From: Paragordius varius
Taxonomy: Eukaryota > Nematomorpha
Assembly: GCA_964247055.1 (NCBI GenBank)
Contig: OZ176059.1
Location: forward strand, 3,596,001-3,660,000
Reading direction: 5' to 3'
Length of the DNA stretch: 64,000 bases
Notes under the pieces: model-generated
The model's input: only the letters and a program-made list of their open reading frames with translations
Told to the model about the DNA's origin: nothing
The model's database searches: none
Translations under genes and position numbers: made by a program
In this document: one piece after another, positions 50,901 through 64,000 of the stretch
Numbering within the stretch: position 1 is the first letter of the stretch
Layout of the letters: the number at the start of each line of letters is the position of its first letter

Positions 50901-53550
50901 TCAAATAAAAGACCATTGTTTTTACCTATAAGATTATTTTTAAAATCCCGCACATAGACTTTACAAATCAAAAAAGAATCAGTTACGTGCATTATTTAAA
51001 GTTAATTGTTGAATCATAAAATAGAATTCTATAATGCAAGAAATCAATAATGTTAAGCGCAAGTATCATTTTAAGACAAATACGTATTTGAGCTCAAATA
51101 AAAGACCAATTTTACTTATAAGATTAATTTTAAATCTTTCACATAGACTCTACAAATCAAAAATGAATTGGTTACGTGCATTATTTAAGGTTGATTGTTG
51201 AATCAAAATCATTATGAATATGAATTCTATACAACAATTCAATAATGTTAAGAGCAAGTATCATTTTAAGACAAATACGTATTTAAGCTCAAATAAAAGA
51301 CCAATTTTACCTATAAGATTAATTTTAAATCTTTCACATAGACTCTACAAATCAAAAATGAATTGGTTACGTGCATTATTTAAGGTTGATTGTTGAATCA
51401 AAATCATTATGAATATGAATTCTATACAACAATTCAATAATGTTAAGAGCAAGTATCATTTTAAGACAAATACGTATTTAAGCTCAAATAAAAGACCAAT
51501 TTAACCTATGAGATTAATTTTAAATCTTTCACATAGACTCTACAAATCAAAAATGAATCAGTTACGTGCATTATTTAAAGTTAATTGTTGAATCATAAAA
51601 TAGAATTATATAATATAAGAAATCAATAATGTTAAGCGCAAGTATCATTTTAAGACAAATACGTATTTAAGCTCAAATAAAAGACCAATTTTACCTATTT
51701 TAAATCTTTCACATAGACTCTACAAATCAAAAAAGAATTGGTTACGTGCATTATTTAAGGTTGATTGTTGAACAAAATCATTATGAATATGAATTCTATA
51801 CAACAATTCAATAATGTTAAGAGCAAGTATCATTTTAAGAAAATACGTATTTAAGCCTAAATAAAAGACCATTGTTTTTACCTATAAGATTATTTTTAAA
51901 TCCTTCACATAGACTCAACAAATCAAAAAAGAATTGGTTACGTGCATTATTTAAGGTTGATTCTTAAAATAGAATTCTATAATATAAGAAATGAATAATG
52001 TGAAGCGCAAGTATCATTTTAAAATGACAAATACATATTTAAGATCAAATAAAAGACCAAATTTATCTACAAGATCAATTTTCAATCTTTCACATAGACT
52101 CTACAAATCAAAAAAGAATTCGTTACGTGTATTATTTAAAGTTAATTGTTGAATCATAAAATAGAATTATATAATATAAAAAATCAATAATGTTAAGCGC
52201 AAGTATCATTTTAAGACAAATACGTATTTACAAATAGAAGATTAATATTTTTGCCTATAAGATTATTTTTAAATCCTTCATATAGACTCAACAAATCAAA
52301 AAAGAATTGGTTACGTGCATTATTTAAGGTTGATTCTTAAAATAGAATTCTATAATATAAGAAATGAATAATGTGAAGCGCAAGTATCATTTTAAAATGA
52401 CAAATACATATTTAAGATCAAATAAAAGACCAAATTTACCTACAAGATTAATTTTCAATCTTTCACATAGACTCTACAAATCAAAAAAGAATTCGTTACG
52501 TGTATTATTTAAAGTTAATTGTTGAATCATAAAATAGAATTATATAATATAAAAAATCAATAATGTTAAGCGCAAGTATCATTTTAAGACAAATACGTAT
52601 TTACAAATAAAAGATTAATATTTTGGCCTATAAGATTATTTTTAAATCCTTCACATAGACTCAACAAATCAAAAAAGAATTGGTTACGTGCATTATTTAA
52701 GGTTGATTCTTAAAATAGAATTCTATAATATAAGAAATGAATAATGTGAAGCGCAAGTATCATTTTAAAATGACAAATACATATTTAAGCTTAAATAAAA
52801 GACCAATGTTTTTACCTGTAAGATTATTTTTAAATCCTTCACATAGACTCAACAAATCAAAAAAGAATCTGTTACGTGCATTATTTAAGGTTGATTCTTA
52901 AAATAGAATTCTATAATATAAGAAATGAATAATGTGAAGCGCAAGTATCATTTTAAAATGACAAATACGTATTTAAGCTCAAATAAAAGACCAATATTAC
53001 CTATAAGATTAATTTTAAATCTTTCACATAGACTCTACAAATCAAAAAAGAGTTGGTTACGTGCATTATTTAAGGTTGATTGTTGAATCAAAATCATTAT
53101 GAATATGAATTCTATACAACAATTCAATAATGTTAAGAGCAAGTATCATTTTAAGACAAATACGTATTTAAGCTCAAATAAAAGACCAATTTTACCTATA
53201 AGATTAATTTTAAATCTTTCACATAGACTCTACAAATCAAAAAAGAGTTGGTTACGTGCATTATTTAAGGTTGATTTTTGAATCAAAATCATTATGAATA
53301 TGAATTCTATACAACAATTCAATAATGTTAAGAGCAAGTATCATTTTAAGACAAATACGTATTTAAGCTCAAATAAAAGACCAATTTTACCTATAAGATT
53401 AATTTTAATCTTTCACATAGACTCTACAAATCAAAAAAGAGTTGGTTGCGTGCATTATTTAAGGTTGATTGTTGAATCAAAATCATTATGAATATGAATT
53501 CTATACAACAATTCAATAATGTTAAGAGCAAGTATCATTTTAAGACAAAT

Positions 53551-55446
53551 ACGTACTTAAGCTCAAATAAAAGACCAATTTTACCTATAAGATTAATTTT
53601 AAATCTTTCACATAGCTACAAATTAAAAATGAATTGGTTACGTGCATTATTTAAGGTTGATTGTTGAATCAAAATCATTATGAATATGAATTCTATACAA
53701 CAATTCAATAATGTTAAGAGCAAGTATCATTTTAAGAAAATACGTATTTAAGCCTAAATAAAAGACCATTGTTTTTACCTATAAGATTATTTTTAAAATC
53801 CCGCACATAGACTTTACAAATCAAAAAAGAATCAGTTACGTGCATTATTCAAGGTTGATTGTTAAAATAGAATTCTATAATATAAGAAATGAATAATGTG
53901 AAGCGCAAGTATCATTTTAAAATGACAAATACATATTTAAGATCAAATAAAAGACCAATTTTACCTACAAGATTAATTTTCAATCTTTCACATAGACTCT
54001 ACAAATCAAAAAAGAATTCGTTACGTGTATTATTTAAAGTTAATTGTTGAATCATAAAATAAAATTATATAATATAAAAAATCAATAATGTTAAGCGCAA
54101 GTATCATTTTAAGACAAATACGTATTTACAAATAAAAGATTAATATTTTTGCCTATAAGATTATTTTTAAATCCTTCACATAGACTCAACAAATCAAAAA
54201 AGAATTGGTTACGTGCATTATTTAAGGTTGATTCTTAAAATAGAATTCTATAATATAAGAAATGAATAATGTGAAGCGCAAGTATCATTTTAAAATGACA
54301 AATACATATTTAAGCTCAAATAAAAGACCAATTTTACCTATAAGATTAATTTTAAATCTTTCACATAGACTCTACAAATCAAAAAAGAGTTGGTTACGTG
54401 CATTATTTAAGGTTGATTGTTGAATCAAAATCATTATGAATATGAATTCTATACAACAATTCAATTATGTTAAGAGCAAGTATCATTTTAAGACAAATAC
54501 GTACTTAAGCTCAAATAAAAGACCAATTTTACCTATAAGATTAATTTTAAATCTTTCACATAGCTACAAATTAAAAATGAATTGGTTACGTGCATTATTT
54601 AAGGTTGATTGTTGAATCAAAATCATTATGAATATGAATTCTATACAACAATTCAATAATGTTAAGAGCAAGTATCATTTTAAGAAAATACGTATTTAAG
54701 CCTAAATAAAAGACCATTGTTTTTACCTATAAGATTATTTTTAAAATCCCGCACATAGACTTTACAAATCAAAAAAGAATCAGTTACGTGCATTATTCAA
54801 GGTTGATTGTTAAAATAGAATTCTATAATATAAGAAATGAATAATGTGAAGCGCAAGTATCATTTTAAAATGACAAATACATATTTAAGATCAAATAAAA
54901 GACCAATTTTACCTACAAGATTAATTTTCAATCTTTCACATAGACTCTACAAATCAAAAAAGAATTCGTTACGTGTATTATTTAAAGTTAATTGTTGAAT
55001 CATAAAATAAAATTATATAATATAAAAAATCAATAATGTTAAGCGCAAGTATCATTTTAAGACAAATACGTATTTACAAATAAAAGATTAATATTTTTGC
55101 CTATAAGATTATTTTTAAATCCTTCACATAGACTCAACAAATCAAAAAAGAATTGGTTACGTGCATTATTTAAGGTTGATTCTTAAAATAGAATTCTATA
55201 ATATAAGAAATGAATAATGTGAAGCGCAAGTATCATTTTAAAATGACAAATACATATTTAAGCTCAAATAAAAGACCAATTTTACCTATAAGATTAATTT
55301 TAAATCTTTCACATAGACTCTACAAATCAAAAAAGAGTTGGTTACGTGCATTATTTAAGGTTGATTGTTGAATCAAAATCATTATGAATATGAATTCTAT
55401 ACAACAATTCAATAATGTTAAGAGCAAGTATCATTTTAAGACAAAT
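53551..55446 (+). repeat. Tandem 948-bp duplication in family 2
   Basis: The rare variant ACGTACTTAAGC lies at 53551 and 54499, and the five monomers after each occurrence match in type and order, giving a 948-bp tandem duplication. Confidence 0.7.
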
Positions 55447-58400
55447 ACGTATTTAAGCTCAAATAAAAGACCAATTTTACCTATAAGATTAATTTTAAAT
55501 CTTTCACATAGACTCTACAAATAAAAAAATAGTTGGTTACGTGCATTATTTAAGGTTGATTGTTGAATCAAAATCATTATGAATATGAATTCTATACAAC
55601 AATTCAATAATGTTAAGAGCAAGTATCATTTTAAGACAAATACGTATTTAAGCCTAAATAAAAGACCAATGTTTTTAACTATAAGATTGCATTTTAAAAT
55701 CCCGCTATAGACTTTAAAAATCAAAAAAGAATCAGTTACGTGCATTATTCAAGGTTGATTCTTAAAATAGAATTCTATAATATAAGAATAATGTGAAGCG
55801 CAAGTATCATTTTAAAATGACAAATACGTATTTAAGCTTAAATAAAAGACCAATGTTTTTACCTGTAAGATTAATTTTAAATCTTTCACATAGACTCTAC
55901 AAATCAAAAAAGAGTTGGTTACGTGCATTATTTAAGGTTGATTGTTGAATCAAAATCATTATGAATATGAATTCTATACAACAATTCAATAATGCTAAGA
56001 GCAAGTATAATTTTAAGACAAATACGTATTTAAGCCTAAATAAAAGACCAATGCTTTTACCTATAAGATTGCATTTTAAAATCCCGCCCATAGACTTTAA
56101 AAATCAAAAAAGAATCAGTTACGTGCATTATTTAAAGTTAATTGTTGAATCATAAAATACAATTCTATAATATAAGAAATCAATATTGTTAAGAGCAAGT
56201 ATCATTTTAAGACAAATACGTATTTAAGCTCAAATAAAAGACCAATTTTACCTATAAGATTAATTTTAAATCTTTCACATAGACTCTACAAATCAAAAAA
56301 GAATTGGTTACGGGCATTATTTAAGGTTGATTGTTGAATCAAAATCATTATGAATATGAATTCTATACAACAATTCAATAATGTTAAGAGCAAGTATCAT
56401 TTTAAGACAAATACGTATTTAAGCTCAAATAAAAGACCATTGTTTTTACCTATAAGATTATTTTTAAAATCCCAGCCATAGACTTTACAAATCAAAAAAG
56501 AATCAGTTACGTGCATTATTTAAAGTTAATTGTTGAATCATAAAATAGAATTCTATAATGCAAGAAATCAATAATGTTAAGCGCAAGTATCATTTTAAGA
56601 CAAATACGTATTTGAGCTCAAATAAAAGACCAATTTTACTTATAAGATTAATTTTAAATCTTTCACATAGACTCTACAAATCAAAAATGAATTGGTTACG
56701 TGCATTATTTAAGGTTGATTGTTGAATCAAAATCATTATGAATATGAATTCTATACAACAATTCAATAATGTTAAGAGCAAGTATCATTTTAAGACAAAT
56801 ACGTATTTAAGCTCAAATAAAAGACCAATTTTACCTATAAGATTAATTTTAAATCTTTCACATAGACTCTACAAATCAAAAATGAATTGGTTACGTGCAT
56901 TATTTAAGGTTGATTGTTGAATCAAAATCATTATGAATATGAATTCTATACAACAATTCAATAATGTTAAGAGCAAGTATCATTTTAAGACAAATACGTA
57001 TTTAAGCTCAAATAAAAGACCAATTTAACCTATGAGATTAATTTTAAATCTTTCACATAGACTCTACAAATCAAAAATGAATCAGTTACGTGCATTATTT
57101 AAAGTTAATTGTTGAATCATAAAATAGAATTATATAATATAAGAAATCAATAATGTTAAGCGCAAGTATCATTTTAAGACAAATACGTATTTAAGCTCAA
57201 ATAAAAGACCAATTTTACCTATTTTAAATCTTTCACATAGACTCTACAAATCAAAAAAGAATTGGTTACGTGCATTATTTAAGGTTGATTGTTGAACAAA
57301 ATCATTATGAATATGAATTCTATACAACAATTCAATAATGTTAAGAGCAAGTATCATTTTAAGAAAATACGTATTTAAGCCTAAATAAAAGACCATTGTT
57401 TTTACCTATAAGATTATTTTTAAAATCCCGCACATAGACTTTACAAATCAAAAAAGAATCAGTTACGTGCATTATTCAAGGTTGATTGTTAAAATAGAAT
57501 TCTATAATATAAGAAATGAATAATGTGAAGCGCAAGTATCATTTTAAAATGACAAATACATATTTAAGATCAAATAAAAGACCAAATTTACCTACAAGAT
57601 TAATTTTCAATCTTTCACATAGACTCTACAAATCAAAAAAGAATTCGTTACGTGTATTATTTAAAGTTAATTGTTGAATCATAAAATAGAATTATATAAT
57701 ATAATAAATCAATAATGTTAAGCGCAAGTATCATTTTAAGACAAATACGTATTTACAAATAGAAGATTAATATTTTGGCCTATAAGATTATTTTTAAATC
57801 CTTCACATAGACTCAACAAATCAAAAAAGAATCTGTTACGTGCATTATTTAAGGTTGATTCTTAAAATAGAATTCTATAATATAAGAAATGAATAATGTG
57901 AAGCGCAAGTATCATTTTAAAATGACAAATACGTATTTAAGCTCAAATAAACGACCAATTTTACCTATAAGATTAATTTTAAATCTTTCACATAGACTCT
58001 ACAAATCAAAAAAGAGTTGGTTACGTGCATTATTTAAGGTTGATTGTTGAATCAAAATCATTATGAATATGAATTCTATACAACAATTCAATAATGTTAA
58101 GAGCAAGTATCATTTTAAGACAAATACGTATTTAAGCTCAAATAAAAGACCAATTTTACCTATAAGATTAATTTTAAATCTTTCACATAGACTCTACAAA
58201 TCAAAAAAGAGTTGGTTACGTGCATTATTTAAGGTTGATTGTTGAATCAAAATCATTATGAATATGAATTCTATACAACAATTCAATAATGTTAAGAGCA
58301 AGTATCATTTTAAGACAAATACGTATTTAAGCTCAAATAAAAGACCAATTTTACCTATAAGATTAATTTTAATCTTTCACATAGACTCTACAAATCAAAA

Positions 58401-61100
58401 AAGAGTTGGTTACGTGCATTATTTAAGGTTGATTGTTGAATCAAAATCATTATGAATATGAATTCTATACAACAATTCAATAATGTTAAGAGCAAGTATC
58501 ATTTTAAGACAAATACGTATTTAAGCTCAAATAAAAGACCAATTTTACCTATAAGATTAATTTTAAATCTTTCACATAGCTACAAATTAAAAATGAATTG
58601 GTTACGTGCATTATTTAAGGTTGATTGTTGAATCAAAATCATTATGAATATGAATTCTATACAACAATTCAATAATGTTAAGAGCAAGTATCATTTTAAG
58701 AAAATACGTATTTAAGCCTAAATAAAAGACCATTGTTTTTACCTATAAGATTATTTTTAAAATCCCGCACATAGACTTTACAAATCAAAAAAGAATCAGT
58801 TACGTGCATTATTCAAGGTTGATTGTTAAAATAGAATTCTATAATATAAGAAATGAATAATGTGAAGCGCAAGTATCATTTTAAAATGACAAATACATAT
58901 TTAAGCTTAAATAAAAGACCAATGTTTTTACCTGTAAGATTATTTTTAAATCCTTCACATAGACTCAACAAATCAAAAAAGAATCAGTTACGTGCATTAT
59001 TTAAGGTTGATTGTTGAATCAAAATCATTATAAATATGAATTCTATACAACAATTCAATAATGCTAAGAGCAAGTATAATTTTAAGACAAATACGTATTT
59101 AAGCCTAAATAAAAGACCAATGCTTTTACCTATAAGATTGCATTTTAAAATCCCGCCCATAGACTTTAAAAATCAAAAAAGAATCAGTTACGTGCATTAT
59201 TTAAAGTTAATTGTTGAATCATAAAATACAATTCTATAATATAAGAAATCAATATTGTTAAGAGCAAGTATCATTTTAAGACAAATACGTATTTAAGCTC
59301 AAATAAAAGACCAATTTTACCTATAAGATTAATTTTAAATCTTTCACATAGACTCTACAAATCAAAAAAGAATTGGTTACGTGCATTATTTAAGGTTGAT
59401 TGTTGAATCAAAATCATTATGAATATGAATTCTATACAACAATTCAATAATGTTAAGAGCAAGTATCATTTTAAGACAAATACGTATTTAAGCTCAAATA
59501 AAAGACCATTGTTTTTACCTATAAGATTATTTTTAAAATCCCGCACATAGACTTTACAAATCAAAAAAGAATCAGTTACGTGCATTATTTAAAGTTAATT
59601 GTTGAATCATAAAATAGAATTCTATAATGCAAGAAATCAATAATGTTAAGCGCAAGTATCATTTTAAGACAAATACGTATTTGAGCTCAAATAAAAGACC
59701 AATTTTACTTATAAGATTAATTTTAAATCTTTCACATAGACTCTACAAATCAAAAATGAATTGGTTACGTGTAATATTTAAGGTTGATTGTTGAATCAAA
59801 ATCATTATGAATATGAATTCTATACAACAATTCAATAATGTTAAGAACAAGTATCATTTTAAGACAAATAAGTATTTAAGCTCAAATAAAAGACCAATTT
59901 TACCTATAAGATTAATTTTAAATCTTTCACATAGACTCTACAAATCAAAAATGAATTGGTTACGTGCATTATTTAAGGTTGATTGTTGAATCAAAATCAT
60001 TATGAATATGAATTCTATACAACAATTCAATAATGTTAAGAGCAAGTATCATTTTAAGACAAATACGTATTTAAGATCAAATAAAAGACCAAATTTACCT
60101 ACAAGATTAATTTTCAATCTTTCACATAGACTCTACAAATCAAAAAAGAATTCGTTACGTGTATTATTTAAAGTTAATTGTTGAATCATAAAATAGAATT
60201 ATATAATATAAAAAATCAATAATGTTAAGCGCAAGTATCATTTTAAGACAAATACGTATTTACAAATAGAAGATTAATATTTTTGCCTATAAGATTATTT
60301 TTAAATCCTTCACATAGACTCAACAAATCAAAAAAGAATTGGTTACGTGCATTATTTAAGGTTGATTCTTAAAATAGAATTCTATAATATAAGAAATGAA
60401 TAATGTGAAGCGCAAGTATCATTTTAAAATGACAAATACATATTTAAGATCAAATAAAAGACCAAATTTACCTACAAGATTAATTTTCAATCTTTCACAT
60501 AGACTCTACAAATCAAAAAAGAATTCGTTACGTGTATTATTTAAAGTTAATTGTTGAATCATAAAATAGAATTATATAATATAAAAAATCAATAATGTTA
60601 AGCGCAAGTATCATTTTAAGACAAATACGTATTTACAAATAAAAGATTAATATTTTGGCCTATAAGATTATTTTTAAATCCTTCACATAGACTCAACAAA
60701 TCAAAAAAGAATTGGTTACGTGCATTATTTAAGGTTGATTCTTAAAATAGAATTCTATAATATAAGAAATGAATAATGTGAAGCGCAAGTATCATTTTAA
60801 AATGACAAATACATATTTAAGCTTAAATAAAAGACCAATGTTTTTACCTGTAAGATTATTTTTAAATCCTTCACATAGACTCAACAAATCAAAAAAGAAT
60901 CAGTTACGTGCATTATTTAAGGTTGATTCTTAAAATAGAATTCTATAATATAAGAAATGAATAATGTGAAGCGCAAGTATCATTTTAAAATGACAAATAC
61001 GTATTTAAGCTCAAAAAGAAGACCAATTTTACCTATAAGATTAATTTTAAATCTTTCACATAGACTCTACAAATCAAGTTGGTTACGTGCATTATTTTTT

Positions 61101-61560
61101 TAGTTGTAAAATTATATTCAAAATCCTGCATATAGACTCAACAATCAAATAAGATTCATTAACCAAATTAAAACGTATTTATTCATTGTGTTAAACATTG
61201 CATTATTTGCGGTTGATTGTTGAATCCAAAAATACTTTTAAGATGGATTCTAAAATAAAAATAATAAATAATGCGACAAGCAAGTATCAATTTAGGATGA
61301 ATACGTATTGAAGTTAAAATAAAAGACCAATGTTTTAGTTGTAATATTATATTCAAAATCCTGCATATAGACTCAACAATCAAATAAGATTCATTAACCA
61401 AATTAAAACGTATTTATTCATTGTGTTAAACATTGTATTATTTGCGGTCGATTGTTGAATCCAAAAATACTTTTAAGATGGATTCTAAAATAAAAATAAT
61501 CAATAATGCGACAAGCAAGTATCAATTTAAGATGAATACGTGTTTAAGCTCAAAAAAAGA
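61101..61560 (+). repeat. Family 1-like island within family 2, copy 2
   Basis: This island matches the one at 40099-40555 at an offset of 21002 bp, including both chimeric borders and the private variants, with only a few base differences. Confidence 0.85.
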
Positions 61561-63520
61561 CCAATTTAACCTATGAGATTAATTTTAAATCTTTCAGATA
61601 GACTCTACAAATCGAAAAAGAATTGGTTACGTGCATTATTTAAGGTTGATTGTTGAATTAAAATCATTATAACAATTCAATAATGTTAAGAGCAAGTATC
61701 ATTTTAAGACAAATACGTATTTAAGCTCAAATAAAAGACCAATTTTACCTATAAGATTAATTTTAAATCTTTCACATAGACTCTACAAATCAAAAATGAA
61801 TCAGTTACGTGCATTATTTAAAGTTAATTGTTGAATCATAAAATAGAATTATATAATATAAGAAATCAATAATGTTAAGCGCAAGTATCATTTTAAGAAA
61901 ATACGTATTTAAGCCTAAATAAAAGACCATTGTTTTTACCTATAAGATTATTTTTAAAATCCCGCACATAGACTTTACAAATCAAAAAAGAATCAGTTAC
62001 GTGCATTATTCAAGGTTGATTGTTAAAATAGAATTCTATAATATAAGAAATGAATAATGTGAAGCGCAAGTATCATTTTAAAATGACAAATACATATTTA
62101 AGCTTAAATAAAAGACCATTGTTTTTACCTGTAAGATTATTTTTAAATCCTTCACATAGACTCAACAAATCAAAAAAGAATCAGTTACGTGCATTATTCA
62201 AGGTTGATTGTTAAAATAGAATTCTATAATATAAGAAATGAATAATGTGAAGCGCAAGTATCATTTTAAAATGACAAATACATATTTAAGCTTAAATAAA
62301 AGACCAATGTTTTTACCTGTAAGATTATTTTTAAATCCTTCACATAGACTCAACAAATCAAAAAAGAATCTGTTACGTGCATTATTTAAGGTTGATTCTT
62401 AAAATAGAATTCTATAATATAAGAAATGAATAATGTGAAGCGCAAGTATCATTTTAAAATGACAAATACGTATTTAAGCTCAAATAAAAGACCAATTTTA
62501 CCTATAAGATTAATTTTAAATCTTTCACATAGACTCTACAAATCAAAAAAGAGTTGGTTACGTGCATTATTTAAGGTTGATTGTTGAATCAAAATCATTA
62601 TGAATATGAATTCTATACAACAATTCAATAATGTTAAGAGCAAGTATCATTTTAAGACAAATACGTATTTAAGCTCAAATAAAAGACCAATTTTACCTAT
62701 AAGATTAATTTTAAATCTTTCACATAGACTCTACAAATCAAAAAAGAGTTGGTTACGTGCATTATTTAAGGTTGATTTTTGAATCAAAATCATTATGAAT
62801 ATGAATTCTATACAACAATTCAATAATGTTAAGAGCAAGTATCATTTTAAGACAAATACGTATTTAAGCTCAAATAAAAGACCAATTTTACCTATAAGAT
62901 TAATTTTAAATCTTTCACATAGCTACAAATTAAAAATGAATTGGTTACGTGCATTATTTAAGGTTGATTGTTGAATCAAAATCATTATGAATATGAATTC
63001 TATACAACAATTCAATAATGTTAAGAGCAAGTATCATTTTAAGAAAATACGTATTTAAGCCTAAATAAAAGACCATTGTTTTTACCTTAAAATCCCGCAC
63101 ATAGACTTTACAAATCAAAAAAGAATCAGTTACGTGCATTATTCAAGGTTGATTGTTAAAATAGAATTCTATAATATAAGAAATGAATAATGTGAAGCGC
63201 AAGTATCATTTTAAAATGACAAATACGTATTTAAGCTTAAATAAAAGACCAATGTTTTTACCTGTAAGATTATTTTTAAATCCTTCACATAGACTCAACA
63301 AATCAAAAAAGAATCAGTTACGTGCATTATTCAAGGTTGATTCTTAAAATAGAATTCTATAATATAAGAAATGAATAATGTGAAGCGCAAGTATCATTTT
63401 AAAATGACAAATACGTATTTAAGCTCAAAAAGAAGACCAATTTTACCTATAAGATTAATTTTAAATCTTTCACATAGACTCTACAAATCAAAAAAGAGTT
63501 GGTTACGTGCATTATTTTTT
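61561..63520 (+). repeat. Satellite family 2, distal segment
   Basis: About ten family 2 monomers of the same types as the main array. The monomer at 62600 shares a private GGTTGATTTTTGAATC variant with the monomer at 53099, an offset of 9501 bp, which marks a block copy. Confidence 0.85.
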
Positions 63521-64000
63521 TAGTTGTAAAATTATATTCAAAATCCTGCATATAGACTCAACAATCAAATAAGATTCATTAACCAAATTAAAACGTATTT
63601 ATTCATTGTGTTAAACATTGCATTATTTGCGGTTGATTGTTGAATCCAAAAATTCTTTTAAGATGGATTCTAAAATAAAAATAATCAATAATGCGACAAG
63701 CAAGTATCAATTTAGGATGAATACGTATTGAAGTTAAAATAAAAGACCAATGTTTTAGTTGTAAAATTATATTCAAAATCCTGCATATAGACTCAACAAT
63801 CAAATAAGATTCATTAACCAAATTAAAACGTATTTATTCATTGTGTTAAACATTGCATTATTTGCGGTCGATTGTTGAATCCAAAAATACTTTTAAGATG
63901 GATTCTAAAATAAAAATAATAAATAATGCGACAAGCAAGTATCAATTTAGGATGAATACGTATTGAAGTTAAAATAAAAGACCAATGTTTTAGTTGTAAA
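63521..64000 (+). repeat. Family 1-like island, copy 3, cut by the window end
   Basis: This is the same chimeric start as at 61101 (offset 2420 bp), followed by 235-bp family 1-like monomers to the edge of the window. The array evidently continues beyond 64000. Confidence 0.85.

Larger units (their letters stand above)
40556..61100 (+). repeat. Satellite family 2, main array, 188-195 bp monomers
   Basis: About 107 head-to-tail monomers lie here. The principal 195-bp type carries ATTATGAATATGAATTCTAT, ACAACAATTCAATAATGTTA, AAATACGTATTTAAGCTC, TTTTACCTATAAGATTAATT and GGTTGATTGTTGAATC. A second type of about 188 bp has TAAAATAGAATTCTATAATA and GTGAAGCGCAAG. A third has AGATTAATATTTTTGCC. Aligned to family 1, it shares the palindrome core and the GCATTATTT and GTTGAATC blocks and lacks about 40 bp (the part equivalent to TTCATTGTGTTAAACATT). 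The 195-bp type leaves a 60-codon open frame in each monomer because 195 is divisible by 3. These frames are not treated as genes. Confidence 0.95.

Noticed and set aside
40667-62782. Some 30 open frames of 60-72 codons beginning MNMNSIQQFNN, plus minus-strand frames beginning MGGILKCNLIGK or MVNESYLIVES
   Set aside because: They are the same satellite monomer read again and again. Many sister monomers are interrupted, no domain or signal is present, and the frames follow from a 195-bp period and recent copying.
1-64000. Telomeric repeats, tRNA or rRNA genes
   Set aside because: No TTAGG-type tandem repeat, tRNA A/B-box pair or rRNA segment was recognised by eye on either strand.

Overview
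The window is AT-rich animal DNA, roughly three quarters A+T, with no intact protein-coding gene. An animal source is inferred from C2H2 zinc-finger relics and from the start of an R2-clade LINE with the finger order CCHH-CCHC-CCHH. Small-genome invertebrates such as arthropods fit the composition, but nothing seen fixes the phylum. The only gene-like pieces are broken, so the region reads as heterochromatic or pericentromeric-type sequence.

Bases 1-16448 are a graveyard of interspersed elements. From left to right they are: a CGGACAAA-rich terminal repeat (1-201); a 360-bp dispersed repeat (245-606) with a second copy at 8177-8540; an R2-like LINE fragment on the minus strand (about 3890-5850) that keeps its 5' region and N-terminal zinc fingers but no reverse transcriptase; and two diverged direct copies (about 6540-7780 and 9885-11518) of a locus holding a minus-strand C2H2 zinc-finger pseudogene. 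Between and inside these lie several roughly 200-245 bp MITE-like elements with CGGACAAAAC-type inverted repeats, a diverged inverted repeat (about 8860-9200 against 11930-12245), an (AT)n run, and a 1141-bp foldback transposon (14678-15818) whose long terminal inverted repeats are built from 21-bp subrepeats.

Bases 16449-64000 (about 47.5 kb, 74% of the window) are tandem satellite DNA that runs off the right edge. Two related families are present. A 236-bp family fills 16449-39276 with about 95 monomers. A family of about 190-195 bp fills most of 39277-63516 with about 120 monomers. They share a core around AATACGTATT followed by AAGCTCAAATAAAAGACCAA, and a second block around GCATTATTT and GTTGAATC. 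The shorter family lacks about 40 bp found in the longer one. The array switches between families at these shared blocks, and one chimeric junction occurs three times (40099, 61101, 63521). Both families have higher-order repeats: offsets of 1054, 1905 and 3562 bp in the first, and 948, 2678, 2420 and 3069 bp in the second.

No tRNA, rRNA, CRISPR, operon or functional gene set was recognised. The repeated 60-72 codon open frames in the second satellite arise because one monomer is copied many times, and many sister copies are disrupted. The most notable features are the two-family satellite with duplicated junctions, the exact abutment of the satellite on a transposon-like end, the duplicated zinc-finger pseudogene locus, and the LINE that kept the wrong end.
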